DNA of 64,000 nucleotides from Limnanthes douglasii subsp. nivea (GCA_036936605.1 JAUPFV010000001.1:30947900-31011899); one strand, 5' to 3'. Shown: positions 1 to 11,833, counted from the stretch's first letter. The notes: a model not told the origin generated them from the letters alone. Numbers and translations: made by a program.

Positions 1-13
1 GAAAATCAAAGCC

Positions 14-1310
14 AAAACCAACCCTAGTATGCTTACTATTAGATGGAAGAGTACGTGTAAGTTCTTCATTTTAGTTTTTCACGTTCTTCTTTTTACTTCA
101 CAAATATTCATCTCATGAATTATCTATTACTTCTTTTTCAGTGTTGTAGAAGGAGTATACCGGATACCTGGAGGAGGGGCAAACGACTTGTGCCAAACTG
201 AACGCATGGGTTGCGGAGCATTGGGAAAATACCTTCCACAACTGCTTTACCTCAAGCAATATGGTGAGATCCCATCTGTGGAACACCACAGGTCGGAGGG
301 ATCTTACATGGGAATAATTGACTACACCCCTCCTCCTGGCGTAATCCTTAATCGGACAGAAGAGAAAGATGGTAAATTGGTCTTGCCCTCTAGAGCCAAG
401 GCTCCCAGCAAGATGAAGGGGAAAAAGAAGAAAGCTGCAACAGAGGCAGTTCAGGCTGCCACAGAGGGGACCGGTTTGGGGAACCAAGGGGGGATCGATG
501 CTGCCTTGCTCAAGGTAGTTGAAGTTGAGACTGTTAGGGAGGCATGAGAATTACAAAATCCACCAAGGCCTCCCAAAAAGGACCGGAAAATGGGAGAAAA
601 CAATGATGAAAAGGCTGCCAAAACGAAAAAGGTCACCTTAGTGGAATAAATAATTATTCTCCCTTTAGAGCTTCTACCTCCATCAGCATTTACTCACCCC
701 ACCTTGGCAATCCGGAGAAGGTACCGGAGGAATGATTGATGGAGGGGACATTAGTGCCCTCCAAGACATTGATCTTTACTTCAATGACTCTGAGAAAGAT
801 GATTTTGTTGGTCCCTTTCGTCCTTCAAGCTCTTCTAATATGGTGACTTACAATGGAAAGTCCTACACTGTCTCCGGAGAACATGACGTGGTGACTTATT
901 CCCTTCTTGGTCACATTCAGCCAGTGTTTGATCTGGAGAGATTGAAACATTAAGGAAGGACACAGAAAATCTGGCAACCAAGCTTGCCACTTCGGAAACG
1001 GCTAGTACAGAGCTCCAAGCTAAGTGCTCCGGTTTGGAAAAAGATCCCAAAATAGTAAGGGAAGATTTGAAGGCCACGGATGGCATCATTTAGACCTTGT
1101 CCGGTGAGAAGTCTTCCTTAGAAGTCACTATATCTAAGGTGGTCAAGGAGAAAGAAGACTTCGCGAAGGAGCAGGAAAAAACTATTCAGGCAAGCATCGA
1201 TAAATAAACCAATGAAGTGATAGACTCCTTGGAAGCAAGGTATGTTGAGGTCAAGTCTGACATGGTGCTACTTTTTCATGAAACATTTCCGAAGAGGACC
1301 CTTGGTCCCT
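14..1310 (+). pseudogene. E1 antisense ORF relic (putative gypsy-type transposon protein), 3' part
   Basis: This is the decayed counterpart of the antisense ORF of E3 (43566-46120). The first exon fragment (14-56) reads NPSMLTIRW against NPHKLSLKW in E3. After an 85-bp intron, the frame from 142 reads KEYTGYLEEGQTTCAKLNAW, matching E3's KPYTEYVEGATTIFTNLRLW, and goes on to match E3 around TFHNCFTSSNMVRSHLW until a stop near 310. A TAG at 147-149 and later indels break it. From 930 to about 1300 the translation is charged and heptad-like (coiled coil) with in-frame stops, as in the E3 C-terminal part. Function is unknown; such ORFs are known in Tat-lineage elements. Confidence 0.75.
57..141 (+). 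other. Inferred intron in E1 antisense ORF (85 bp, phase 1)
   Basis: Donor GTAAGTTC at 57 and acceptor CTTTTTCAG ending at 141, with a T-rich interior. Homology to E3 stops at the donor and resumes after the acceptor in the same codon phase as the 170-bp E3 intron. No transcript data were available. Confidence 0.7.
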
Positions 1311-1547
1311 TATGAAAATTCGTAAATTATGATGAAATCCCATTTCATAATATGGCCACTAGTGACAAGTAAAATTATAGTAGTGGAGTATATTCCAACA
1401 CAGATGAAGAGGAAGGAACCGTTGAGAGTTCGAGTGTCAAACTCATAAGTCTCAAGAAAAGAGGTGATGCAGGAACATCTGAAGGGAACAAGCCCTAAGG
1501 TTTTAAACATCTTTTGTTGTGTTTTTTTTTTAATTTGTGAACTACCA

Positions 1548-1705
1548 AAGTCTTTGGATGGCCAAGTCATTTTTTGTAATAGTATCCGGTTTGAGTCCGG
1601 ATAAGTCTTTCAAAACACTTAAAGTCCTTGGATGGCCAAGGCATATTTTGTAATTTGATAATGTTATCCGACTTTAGTTCGGATAAGTTTTGTTTATCAA
1701 ATCTT
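1548..1705. repeat. Imperfect tandem duplication (~72 bp) in E1 3' region
   Basis: The block beginning AAAGTCTTTGGATGGCCAAG (1548) recurs from 1620 as AAAGTCCTTGGATGGCCAAG. Each copy is followed by TTTTGTAAT and a TCCGGATAAG or TTCGGATAAG motif. The copies lie between the antisense ORF and pol. TTTTGTAAT also occurs just after the E3 antisense ORF (46809), so it may belong to the antisense transcript's 3' end. Confidence 0.7.
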
Positions 1706-1940
1706 GCTTTGTCTAATACTTTCTCTTCTTTTAATTTTAATGGCTAATGTTTAAGCAACCCCAATTATTTCAGAAGTATTAAAGTGAGAGTGTTTAATAT
1801 CTCCGATGACATGTATTTAATGGTCATCACTCAACCAGATTAATCCGATCTGTCAAGGATCAAATGTGTTAAATTAAATATTTGTACTTGAATAGAATTG
1901 TAGTCAATACCACATCAGATGTTTTAAGAAGGCATCATAC

Positions 1941-2010
1941 TTTATTGAATGAAAAAATCGGACACCTCATTAAAACCTCCTCGCGCCACCAGGGTAGGAA
2001 AAAGTATGCC
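1941..2010 (-). promoter_or_regulatory. Conserved 3' motif downstream of E1 pol
   Basis: The plus-strand block CACCTCATTAAAACCT (1963-1978), followed by CAGGGTAGGAAAAAG, also occurs after pol in E3 (47853-47895). On the element strand it reads AGGTTTTAATGAGGTG, followed by TTCAATAAAG. The decayed E6 element has GAAGGTTTTAGCGAG and TTCAATAAA after its integrase. Role unknown; a polyadenylation or RNA signal is possible because AATAAA is included. Confidence 0.6.
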
Positions 2011-2057
2011 CTCTAATATTTACATTGACATCTAACAAGTAAATATTTACACAGATT

Positions 2058-5000
2058 TTATTCTAGATATAACATGAGGTGTTCAACATTCCATGGATGC
2101 TTCAAAATTCTCCCTTCTTTGTCTTGAAGCCTATATGTCCCAGGCTTAAGCCTTTCGAAGACCTTATAAGGGCCTTCCTAGAAGCCAGCTTACCGAACTA
2201 CTTCTCCTTAGTGTATAGGAAAACTTTCCTCAAAACTTTATCTCCTAGTTGAAAATCCCTTCTCTTGATCTTGGAAGCAAACTTGCTCCTCATCAAGCCT
2301 TGATAGTGGGTTGTTCTAAGATGAACTTTAACCCTTCTTTCTTCTATTAAGTCCAACTGATTCCTAATTTTCATTTTATTGGCTTGTTCGGAATAGTTAT
2401 GGACCCTGTATGATGGTAGGGTTTCTTTTATAGGAGTAATTGCATCCATCCCATACACTAAGTCAAAAGGAGATTCCTGAGTAGCAGCCCTAGGAGTAGT
2501 TCGGTATGCCCACAACACTTCTTGCAAATAGCTTGACCACTTTCCTGCAGTCCCTTCTAAATTCTTTATTAAACAGGATAAAATAGTCTTGTTTGCCACT
2601 TCAACTTTGCCATTTGCTTGTGGGTGGAAAGGAGAAGAGAAGCAATGTTGAATGCCCTTGGAGGCACAGAAACTCTCCATATCCTTATTATCAAATTGTG
2701 GCCCGTTATGTGTGGTATCTTTTGTGGAACCCCAAATCTGCAACAGATGTTAGACAAGATATATTTTATAATAGCTTTTGAAGTGATTCCTGCCAGGGAG
2801 TTGCCTCTATCCACTACGAGAAATAATCAATGGCTACAATAATAGTCCTGCACCCTCCGGACGCCATTGGTAGAGGCCCAACTAGATCTAATCCCCAACG
2901 AGCAAAAGGTACTGGCTCAGAAATAGAATCCATTGACACTGTTGGCACATGAATTTTGTTGCCATATCTTTGACATGGATCACATTTTTTTACCATTTCT
3001 TTAGCATCAGCCATTATGGATGGCCAATAGTATCCAACCAATAATACCCTCCGGGTTAGGGCCCTGTAACCATAATATGTTGATCCTTCTCCATCATGTA
3101 GTTCGGACAAAGCAATTTGGGATTCTTCAATCCCTAAACAACATAGGAGAGGTCTGCTGAAGGATTTTTTTATAGAAAAATTCTTTTATGATTATAAAAC
3201 CACGAGCCTTGTGTTTCATTTTCCTTGCCATAGCTTTTTCATGAGGCAAAATCTCGTCAGAGATATATTGAAGAAGGGGAAATCTCCAATCTTTAGGTTG
3301 AACTACTTGTATACTTAAGCTCTCCTCATATTCCTTGTTCTGATTTGGTTGTATGGATGAGCATTCTTGTATATGAATCCAAGGGTAGGATTCAAAGTAC
3401 GTTATGCTTGCTAAAGAATATGCCAGCGTATTTTCAGATCTAGGAATATGCTCATAGCAAACATTTTTTAAGTTGGCTGCCACCTCTTTAAGGATGAATA
3501 AGTATTTGATCAACTGTTCCTTCTTGGCCTCGGATTGACCTTGAGCATGGTGGATAAGAAGCTGAGAATCACTCATCAATCTAACTCTTTTAGCCCCACA
3601 TAGAAAAGCTAACTTAAGACCAGTTATAGTTGCTTCATATTCAGACTCATTGTTAGAGGCCCTGAACCCAAATCATATAGGCTGGTATAGTTTATCACCA
3701 TATGGAGAGGTTAAGAAAATTCCAGACCTACAACCCATTATGCTTGATCCACCATCCGTCCGGACAACCCATTCTTTTTTAGTTTTCTCTTCTGAAACTT
3801 GTTTAGAACTTCTGTCCGAATGAAACTCTACCAAGAAATCAGCAACAGATAAAATTTTGATAGCAGTTCGTGGGGAAAAATCAATGTCATAATCACCCAA
3901 CTCTACTGACCACTTGGTCATCCTGCTTGATATGTATGCTTTCTGAAGAACATTATTTAATGGAAAAGACGTTTGGACGATGATGGAATGAGACTGAAAA
4001 TACAACCTCATTTTTCTGGCAACAATCACTAAGGCTAGTGCCAGCTTTTCAACTCAGCATCTATCAGGCTTTTGCTGATGTAGTACACCGGACGAGGATA
4101 ATTTTCCACCTCTCTTACTTACACTGCACTTATAGAATATTCTAACACAGCCAAATATACATAGAACGTTTCTCCTTCGACGGGCTTAAAAAAAGGTTTT
4201 TGGTGAAGACAAGTGCTTCTTTATTTCATCAGAAGTCTGGTTGCATTGTGGAGACCAATTGAAGTCTTTAGCACCTTTCAAGGTCTGAAAAAACAGAGCA
4301 CATTTGTCCGATGACCTTAAAATAAAAAGATTTAAAGCAGCCTATCTTCCTGTCAGCCTCTGGACTTCTTTAATATTTCGAGGGGGGTCCATTTTTAACA
4401 AAGCATTGGCCTGATCCGGATCAGGCTGTATCCCTTTTTCACTTATTACATAATCCATAAACTTTCCGGACCATACCCCAAACACACATTTTTGTAGATT
4501 TAACTTTAAATTCACCTTTGTCAAGTTGGCAAAAGTTTCTTGAAGATCAGTTACGTGCAACTCCTCTTCTAAGCTTTTAACCATCATATCATCGATGCAA
4601 ATTTCCATATTTCTACCAATATGATCAGAAAATATTTTGTTCACCAACATCTGATAAGTAGCCACAGCATTTTTCAACCCAAAAGGCACCACCTTGTAAC
4701 AATGAAAACCCCTATCTGTAACGAAGGTTGTGTGATCTTGGTCTTTCAGATCCAACTGTATCTGATTGTACCTAGAAAAGGCATCCATGAAAGACAATAA
4801 CTTGTTTCCAGATGTTGAGTCCACCAACTGATCTATCCGGGGGACTGGGTAAAGATCTTTTGGGCAAGCTCTATTGAGGTCAGTAAAACTGATACACATA
4901 CACTATTTCCCATTCTTTTTGTTAACCAACACTGGATTGGCAGTCCATAAAGGATACTGAGACTCCTTTATGTGCCCCATCTTGGTAAGTCGGTCGACTT

Positions 5001-5329
5001 CTTCGACTATTACATCAGCTTTCACTTTAGAAAAAACTCTCATTTTTTGCAAAACAGGTGCAACATCACTCTGGATGGACAGCTTCTGTGATATGACACT
5101 TGCAGGCACTCTGGTCACATCAGCATTGCACCAAGCAAAGACATGTTGGTGATCTTCCAAAAAGGACAACAATTTTATCTTTAACTCTGGCGCCATCTTG
5201 GAGCCAATTTTGACACTTCTACCTTCTGCCAGAGAGTGAGTTTCAACTTCTTCAACCGGTATTAAAACACCAGGGGGTCTCTCTGGGGTCATCAATTTCA
5301 CCCTCACCTCCAGAAGGCCCCAATAACTG
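2058..5329 (-). pseudogene. E1 pol (RT - RNase H - integrase), broken
   Basis: Pieces in order on the minus strand: RT N-terminal part with DDPRE and FAWCNADVTRVP (to 4903); RT core with FTDLNRACPKD, FMDAFSRYNQI and the active-site variant CIDDMM (4342-4899); a decayed first RNase H (3673-4029); the second RNase H with RTDGGSS and the PRSENTLA end (about 3430-3780); the integrase zinc region with LHDGEG and CDPCQRYGN (2814-3110); the integrase core with GPQFDNKD and HPQANGKVEV (2198-2743). The last part, ending HPWNVEHLMLYLE, lies in another frame and stops at 2058. There are at least six frame breaks. The protein would have copied element RNA into DNA and integrated it. Lesions on all domains show it is not functional. 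Confidence 0.9.
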
Positions 5330-5332
5330 TTA
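5324..5332 (-). promoter_or_regulatory. E1 gag-pro/pol stop codon in leaky context: TAA CAG TTA
   Basis: After the protease tail (SSQKIARECY...) the frame ends GAT TAA CAG TTA and continues in frame as QLLGPSGG...DDPRE, which aligns with E3's QLKGLPS...DDPRE. The six bases after the stop fit CARYYA, the context known to promote stop readthrough in plant tobamoviruses. A one-base change in a run of five C near 5275 shifts the frame farther on. Confidence 0.7.
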
Positions 5333-7656
5333 ATCTTCATTAGCCCAAACTGCTCCCAAAGTTTTAGGAGCAAGTGCAGCTGCATAACATTCCCTTGCTA
5401 TCTTTTGGCTACTCCGGACAACCCCCACTTGCCCTTGAACCGCATACTTCAAACATTGGTGGATTGTTGAGGCCACAACATGCATTCTAAAGAGTCAGGA
5501 TCTTCCAAAGATTGTATTGTAGCATGTGGGGCAATCTACCACAACGAATAACACTCTGACCAACTTTTTAAAAGGTCAATTTCCCAACAGCACCTCTTCT
5601 TCAAACTCCCCAATTACATCCGCAGAGCTCCCTGTGAAACCCACAATGGTTCTATTTGACCGTTAAATAATGGCCGGATTTTTTATATGCTTGTAAGAAC
5701 TTAAAAAGAGAATGTTTGTTGAACTGCCAGTGTCAATCAAAATTTGTCTGATATCATTGCCCCCAATAGATGCTCCTATTACCACAGCATCCTCATGAGT
5801 CCCATCAATGTCTCTTAAATCATCCTCATCAAAGACTATAAATGGAAAGGGAGTTTGGGACTGGTAAGAAGACATACATCCTTCTAATTGAGTAGCTAAA
5901 TTATGAACATGCCTTTTCCTTGATGAAGGAGTGGGTGCTGTCATGGTGTCCTCTCCGAAAGTAGTAAGTGATTCAAAGAAATTAATGAGTCCGGACACCG
6001 TCTTAACTTGTTCTGTTATGACCCCCACTTTGTTCCGAGTTAGGTCAGGCTCCAGATACTCTGAATCAACATCAAATCTTTCCGAGATAACCATTGCCCC
6101 CTCCAGAGCAGATGTTCCGGCATTGTTCGTAGGACCAGTTCGAGGAGCATTGTTCGACCTGTTCCCACTTCTTCTTTTAACACATGCATCCAATTTACCT
6201 CTTTCAATGAGATTATGTACTTCCTGCTTCAAAGCGATACAGTATTGGGTATTATGGCCAATATCATGATGATACTGGAAAAAACAAGTATTACGACTTT
6301 CTCTAGGAGATTGCAACGCTGCTGGTTTCCGGAAATGGACCTCATCTTTAGTCTTGTCATAAATGGCAAACCACTCCGGTTGAACCCAAGTACCAATTTT
6401 ATTCCTTAAATGCTGGAGCCGGATTTGGGTTGGACTGAGTCTGTTTAGCCCTGTTGGGCCCTTGTCCGGTTTCTTTAGCTTTGTATCCGGACTGGTTTTG
6501 GTTTTGAACTGCTGGGGTAGACCTCACCTGACGGTGTACCCTGGTTTTCTTAGTCTCATCCACGCTGATATGCTTTTCCACCTGGTTTAACAAACCACCC
6601 CAGGTCATGGCATTCTTCCTTGTCACTGAATTAACCAGATTCCCAGGGTTTAATCATTATCTTAATGAAGCAATGGCCACTTGCTCGAAGAAATCTATTA
6701 AGTCATTTTTAGTATTTACGAACCAAATTACATAGTTCTTCAAGGACTCATTTGGATCTTGGGCGCAATGGATGATGGTATCTTCATTGCCTTTCACCTC
6801 TTTGCTTCCTACAAACTACATTTGGAAGGAAACCCAAAATGTATCAAAGTTCTGGATACAACCCTGGGGCAAACTGTTGTACCACTTTAAAGCGCTTCCC
6901 GAAAAAGATTGGGAGAAGGCCCTACACATAAGTTTGTCATCATCATCAAAATTCATCATGAAGTTCTTGAACTGCTCCAGATGATTGTCTGGATCTTTAC
7001 TCCCATCATACTTCTCAATTTTAGTATTGTCAAACCTCTTGGGTAGGTTTCCGGACGGGATCTTGGCTGACAATGGGGATTGTCTCCAATTCCTACTACG
7101 ACTGAAGATTGTGTCTTCATTAGGTGTTGCAAAAATACCTGGTTCATCATGGAAAACAAAAGGATCGATCAATAACTGATCCACATGCATGTGACTATGG
7201 CTGTGAGACGACCCTGTGCCCAAATTCCTTTTAAGTCTCCCATGTCTATCTTTATCTCTTGAATATTTTTTTGACTAGTTTCCGTTTCTTCTTGGACCTC
7301 CCTTCGTCACTGCTTGACGACAAAGACTCTTCAAGCTCAGCCTCATTCGAAGAGCTACTGGAGGACTCAGGATCTGAGCTTTCCACCGGCTTAGATCAGT
7401 GAGACTTCTTAGAACTGACATGGGTCTTTTTTGTACTTAAATGAGTTTTTGCTGATGGATCATTCTCCCTAGGATTGTCAGTATGATGGATGGTTAACGC
7501 CTTTGACTTCTCCTTTAAACCCATCTCTGCTTTTTTAATGGCCATCAACGCTTCTATTTCAGCTCTCAACTTATCTCGTTCTTCGGTGGTGTATTCATTG
7601 TTTTCCCCAACCACTTCCAGCATAGGTTGTGGAATTGCTTGCTCGTTTGGATCCAT
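5330..7656 (-). pseudogene. E1 gag-protease, broken
   Basis: The start is the ATG at 7656 (MDPNEQ). Order: N-terminal segment with ENNEYTTEERDKLRAEIEAL (7396-7656); a basic Ser-rich stretch; the gag core with YDGSKDPDNHLEQFKNFMMN and WYNSLPQG (6816-7223); the tail (6399-6626); a zinc-knuckle variant C-x2-H-x4-H-x4-C reading CFFQYHHDIGHNTQYC (about 6230-6290); aspartic protease with ILIDTGSSTNILF (about 5700). Frameshifts separate the segments. Gag would have formed the particle and the protease would have cut the polyprotein. Confidence 0.88.
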
Positions 7657-7710
7657 CCGAACATGTATTTTTGTTGGTTTTGAATGCAAGATTCAGGCAC
7701 CTTCACATCT

Positions 7711-7729
7711 CCCACTGTGGTTGCCAATT
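7711..7729 (-). other. E1 primer-binding site candidate
   Basis: Next to the LTR the element strand reads AAT TGGCAACCACAGTGGG. E2 has TGGCGACCACAATGGG at the same place. It differs from the TGGCGCCGT type of E3 and E5. The primer tRNA is not assigned here. Confidence 0.6.
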
Positions 7730-8107
7730 TGGTAAGGTTTATTTTGGATTGAGGGTAATTTCGTAAAGTGTTTTGGAAAGTATGTAGAGTATTAAATGTT
7801 TTAGTGTAAAGTAGTGAGAGATTTAAGTGGCCTGGTTGTATTAAATGTTCATTACCCTCATTAATGAAAGTAGTTCGGGTATTTATACCCTTAACTAAGG
7901 ACCCATTGGCTTTCGGGTCAAGTTATGAAACCGGGTCGAGTTTAAGGACTCATTTACATATTAAGCTGATTAGCACAGAGCTTAGTCAAAAAGTGTTTAG
8001 TTGTTTCCTTACTTTTGTCCTGTCCGGATAGTTCAGCGGCAAGTTATGTCCGAATTGCCCTTGTCCGGATAACACAGGGATTGTGACTGAATAATCCGAA
8101 CTCATCA
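7730..8107 (-). repeat. E1 5' LTR (~378 bp)
   Basis: On the element strand it starts TGATGAGTTCGG at 8107 and ends ...CCTTACCA at about 7730, before the primer site. A TATA box TATAAATA lies at 7880-7887 on the minus strand, about 220 bp into the LTR. The start is fixed by the junction with E2 protease codons; the inner edge is uncertain by a few bases. The LTR resembles that of E2, including the ATTAATGAAAGTA block and the TATA box. Confidence 0.8.
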
Positions 8108-10141
8108 AAGCCCGCAATAGTTTTGTTCGAATGTTGAATAACCGAGGGGTTTCTCATCTGTTTGTAGGAGCTTAAGAACAATATCTTTGCCGGACTACTT
8201 GTGTCAATCAAGATTCGACGTATATTATTTCCTCCTATTGATGCCCCCATCACCATGGCGTCTTCATGAGGTCCTGCAATGTCTCTTAGGTCATTCACAT
8301 CAAAAACTATGAAATGAGCTGGATTTTGGTACAAATATGTGGACATTCTTCCTTCCAACTGGGTGACCAAGCTGTTGACATACCTCTTTCTTGAAGAACT
8401 GGAAGGTGCAGTCACAGTGTTTCCCCCAAATATTTTTAAAGACTCAAAGTATTTAACCAGACCATAAACAATAGCAGTCTTGTCAATTATCACCCCTACC
8501 CGATTTCTAGTTGAATAAGGATCCAATTACTAAAAATCCACATAGAATCTTTCAATAATCACCATAGCATCCTCATGTCTAGATGTTCCAAGAAGGATCG
8601 AATGAGTAGTTCGGGGAGTGTTGACATTAGATTGTGTATTATCCGGCCTGCTCCCCCCCCCCCCCTTGTTTTTTAAGATAGGCCCCCAATTTACCATTTG
8701 CAGTGAGATTATTCAAAGCTATGCAATCATGGGTATCATGCCCAATGTCATTATGGTATGTACAAAAACGGGTTCTTTGATTTTCTCTAGAAGACTGCAA
8801 CGCAGCTGGCTTTCTAAAGTGTACCTCATTTTAGTTTTGTCGTATATTGTAGCCACACTTTTTACCAACTTAGCAAACCACTCAGGTTGAACCCAATGTC
8901 CCATTTTATTTCTAACCGACTGGTTCTGGTTTTTGTTGGACTGACTCTGCCTGGACCAGTGAGATCCATGTCCAGTTTCCTTCGACCTGTAAGCGGACTG
9001 GTTAGTTGTTTGAGGTGTTGATGTTGTGGTTGTGGATCTGATCTGGTAAGGCACTCTGGATTTCTTGGTCTCCTCCACATTAATTTATTTCCCTACTTGG
9101 TTCAACAACCCCCCAAAGGTCATAGCTTTCTTCCGGATCACAAAATCAGCCAAGTTCCCCAGATTCAATCATGCCTAAGAGAAGCAATTGCCACTTGTTC
9201 AAAGCAATCTACTATCCTATTCTTTGTATTTACAAACATGTTGATGTATTCTTTTAAAGACTCATTTGGCTCTTGGGCGCAATGGATGATCGTATCTTCA
9301 TTACCTTTAAGCTCATTACTTCTAACGAATTGGCTCCGAAAAGCAACCCTTTAATATGTCAAAAAAATTATAGATCCCTGAGGGAGACTATTATACCATT
9401 TGAGGGCACTTCCCGTGAAGGTTTGAGAGAAATCCCTACACATCAATTTGTCTTTATCGTCGAAGTTCATCATAAAGTTCTTAAACTGCTCAAGATGGTT
9501 GTCTGGATCTTTACTCCCATCTTAGTTTTCCATCTTGGAACTATCAAATCTTTTAAGAAGGTATCCGAAGATTATTTTTGTGGATAAAGGTGATTGTATC
9601 CAGTTTTGGCTACGACTAAACACAGTATCTTCATTTGGAGTAGCAAAAATACATTGTTCAGATTGGAAAGCAAAATGATCAATCAGCAAATGGTCAATAT
9701 GTTGATCAACTGAACCTTTCATTTTTCCCTGATACTTCTTGAGCCTGCCATGTCTATCCCTTTTTCTTGAATGCCTTTTGGTAAGCCTAATTTTCTTTTT
9801 TGACCGCCCTTCATCACTATTGGATGGCACTGACTCTTCAAGCTTTGCATCATTAGAGGATCTGCTGGAGGATTCTGAAGTGGAACTCTCCACACGTTTG
9901 GATTGATGCGTTTTCTTGGAACTGAGATGAGTCTTCAGGGACTGCTCATTCTCACCAAGATTATCAGTATGGTGAAGCATCGACGCACCAGATTTTTCTT
10001 TAACTCATTTCTCTACTTGTTTTAACGCCGTCAAAGCTTCAATTTCAGCCCTTAATTGATCTTGCTCCTCAATTGTGTATTCATTATTTTCTTTTGATCC
10101 TCCACCTCTGGAGGTGGAGTTTTCTGCGCATTCAGATCCAT
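8108..10141 (-). pseudogene. E2 gag-protease, truncated and broken
   Basis: The candidate start is the ATG at 10141 (MDLNAQ), with a frameshift soon after. Visible parts: Ser/basic-rich segment with KTHLSSKKTH and SRKRDRHGR (9700-9980); gag core with FATPNEDTVFSRS, then DGSKDPDNHLEQFKNFMM after an in-frame stop; tail with TKKSRVPYQIRS (8719-9078); protease (8108-8526) with DLRDIAGPHEDA and the active-site variant ILIDTSSPAKILF. DTG has become DTS, so the catalytic motif is lost. The frame ends where the E1 LTR begins, after NKTIAGF. A 13-C run sits at 8653-8665. Confidence 0.85.
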
Positions 10142-10191
10142 CAAATCTGGTTGTTATTGTTGGTTTTGAATTTGTGATTCAGGCATCGTCG

Positions 10192-10213
10192 TCTCCCATT
10201 GTGGTCGCCAATT
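10192..10213 (-). other. E2 primer-binding site candidate
   Basis: The element strand reads AAT TGGCGACCACAATGGGAGA next to the LTR, matching the E1 site except for a few bases. Confidence 0.6.
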
Positions 10214-10556
10214 TAGTGTGGATTATTTCTGATCAAGGGTAGTTTTGGGAATTTAATGTTTAATGTAAAATGTAAAGAGATAAGTAAGGTGTGTGCTAGT
10301 AGTAAATTATGATTCCCCTTATTAATGAAAGTAAGTGGGGTATTTATACACATTTAATAATCCATGGGCCTTCTGGGTCGTATCATGGGCTTGGGTTAAG
10401 TTTAAAAATCAAGTAGCCCAAAAGGTGAAATGACTAGAAACTAGTTAAGTCATGATCCACTAAGTTATACTGTTCGGTAGGACATGGTACTGGATATGTC
10501 TGAACTGCCCTTCAGATATATACAATGGTCTGTGTCGAAGAAATAAGACCTCATCA
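10214..10556 (-). repeat. E2 5' LTR (~343 bp)
   Basis: It begins TGATGAGGTC at 10556 on the minus strand and ends ...CCACACTA beside the primer site. TATA box TATAAATA at 10341-10348 (minus), in the same relative place as in the E1 LTR. Boundaries come from comparison with E1; the inner edge may be off by a few bases. Confidence 0.7.
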
Positions 10557-10890
10557 TTAATGACATATTGAAGATATATTTTTAACGGGGAAATTACTAT
10601 TTAGGATTGAGTCTAAAACTTATTAGAATCGATAGGCCAATACAATTAACAACTATGTATTTAAAATATCTTTCTATATAAAATCTCAAACACATTTATA
10701 CTTTTTTTAGTTATTTTTAATTTAAAATTTGTTCGTAACTTTTAAACTGTAACTCGTAAAAAAATTCAAAAATACTACTGGTTTCGTTTTTTAAGATGAA
10801 CAAAACTAGATCCATTCATAATATGCTTTGAATTTTTTTTTTAAATAATTAAATTTGATAGTGGTTTCTCATTATATGGTTTCGTATCTA
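10557..10890. other. AT-rich non-coding DNA with a dispersed repeat motif
   Basis: No gene seen. The block TTTTTTAAGATGAACAAAAC followed by TAGATCCAT (about 10787-10818) also occurs in the tandem repeat at 32 kb. Confidence 0.5.
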
Positions 10891-11250
10891 TCATAGTTGG
10901 GCTGCTTTCGCATCTAGCATCTATTATTTATAACAATTAGCCTCGTTTAGCATCTATCATAGTTGGCCTGATTACACGTCTAGTATCTAGTATCTATTAT
11001 AGTTGGTATGGTTTTTCATATGGTATCTATGATAGTTGGTATGGTTTCACGTCTAACATTTATATTCGTTGACATGGTTTCTCATCTAACAACTATCATA
11101 GTTTCCCTGGTTTCGGAACTAGCATCTAGCATCTATTATAGTTTGCATGGTTTCACATCTAGACTCAGTCATAGCTGAGCTGATTTCGCATCTAGCATCT
11201 AGCATCTAGCATCTATCATAGTTAACATGGTTTCGCATCTAGCAGTATAT
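10891..11250. repeat. Degenerate minisatellite, unit about 33-45 bp
   Basis: Repeated loose copies of CATCTATCATAGTTGGCATG followed by GTTTCGCATCTAG. The 7-bp block CATCTAG is itself repeated a variable number of times (up to four in a row near 11191-11212). About nine copies can be followed by eye. No ORF. Confidence 0.75.
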
Positions 11251-11833
11251 AAATTAAAAAGGTTTTGCATTTAACAAAACTCCATCTTCTTTGTAGCATT
11301 CGTCTTCTTCGTTTACATTGTAAAACTTTCTAAAACACATTTTCTAGAGTGACAAAAAAACTAAAAACGACTAACGTATAAATCAATACGACATGTCAAC
11401 AACAAAATCAAAGTAAAAACATATGAAATACCAAAAAATCACAAATAACCCAAAGAAAGAAACTCAAAAACAAATCTGCAAAAAAATCGAGTTTTATGCA
11501 ACAAAAATAAAAAATCAAACATCAAAATCAAATAAAACATAATAAAAACCAAAACCTACAAAGAAAATCATACACAGAAAATAAGGAATAAAAAAGATGG
11601 AATCATCAAAATACTACCGTAGAACGCAAACAGTAAATAAAAGAGTAAAATGATTTTTTTTAAAAACATATAAAAATATGAAAATCTACTAATAAAGAGA
11701 TAATAATTTGCTTTTAGATAAATATTTTTATTTATTGTTTAACATTTTGCATGTATCCAATAATAATTAACTAGTGAAAGTTTAAAAGTGGTTGTACATT
11801 GAATATTTTAATTAAATATTTTACTACAAATTA
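11251..11833. other. A-rich non-coding DNA
   Basis: No gene or clear element seen. The region has long A-rich tracts. Confidence 0.4.

Larger units (their letters stand above)
1..8107 (-). mobile_element. E1: Ty3/Gypsy Tat-type LTR retrotransposon, incomplete at window edge
   Basis: Read on the minus strand the order is 5' LTR (7730-8107), primer site, gag, aspartic protease, reverse transcriptase, two RNase H segments, integrase (ending at 2058), a 3' non-coding region, then an antisense ORF on the plus strand that runs off the left edge. The 3' LTR lies outside the window. Gag-pol carries many frameshifts and stops, so the copy is dead. The Tat assignment rests on gene order, the antisense ORF and the protein motifs shared with E3. 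E1 is inserted into E2: its LTR terminus TGATGAG follows directly on E2 protease codons, and the expected 5-bp target duplication at this end is aagcc (8108-8112). The partner duplication is off-window. Confidence 0.9.
8108..10556 (-). mobile_element. E2: Gypsy Tat-type element, 5' part only, interrupted by E1
   Basis: The 5' LTR (10214-10556), primer site and gag-protease are present. The protease stops at the E1 junction at 8107/8108; the rest of E2 must lie beyond E1, left of the window. E2 is closely related to E1, with the same gag order and a similar LTR and primer site, but is more decayed. The LTR start TGATGAGG at 10556 is followed by ttaat, a candidate for one side of the target duplication. 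Confidence 0.85.

Noticed and set aside
188..547. 119-codon ORF on the plus strand at the left end
   Set aside because: Homology with the E3 antisense ORF runs in a different frame through this stretch, so this frame is a by-product of indels.
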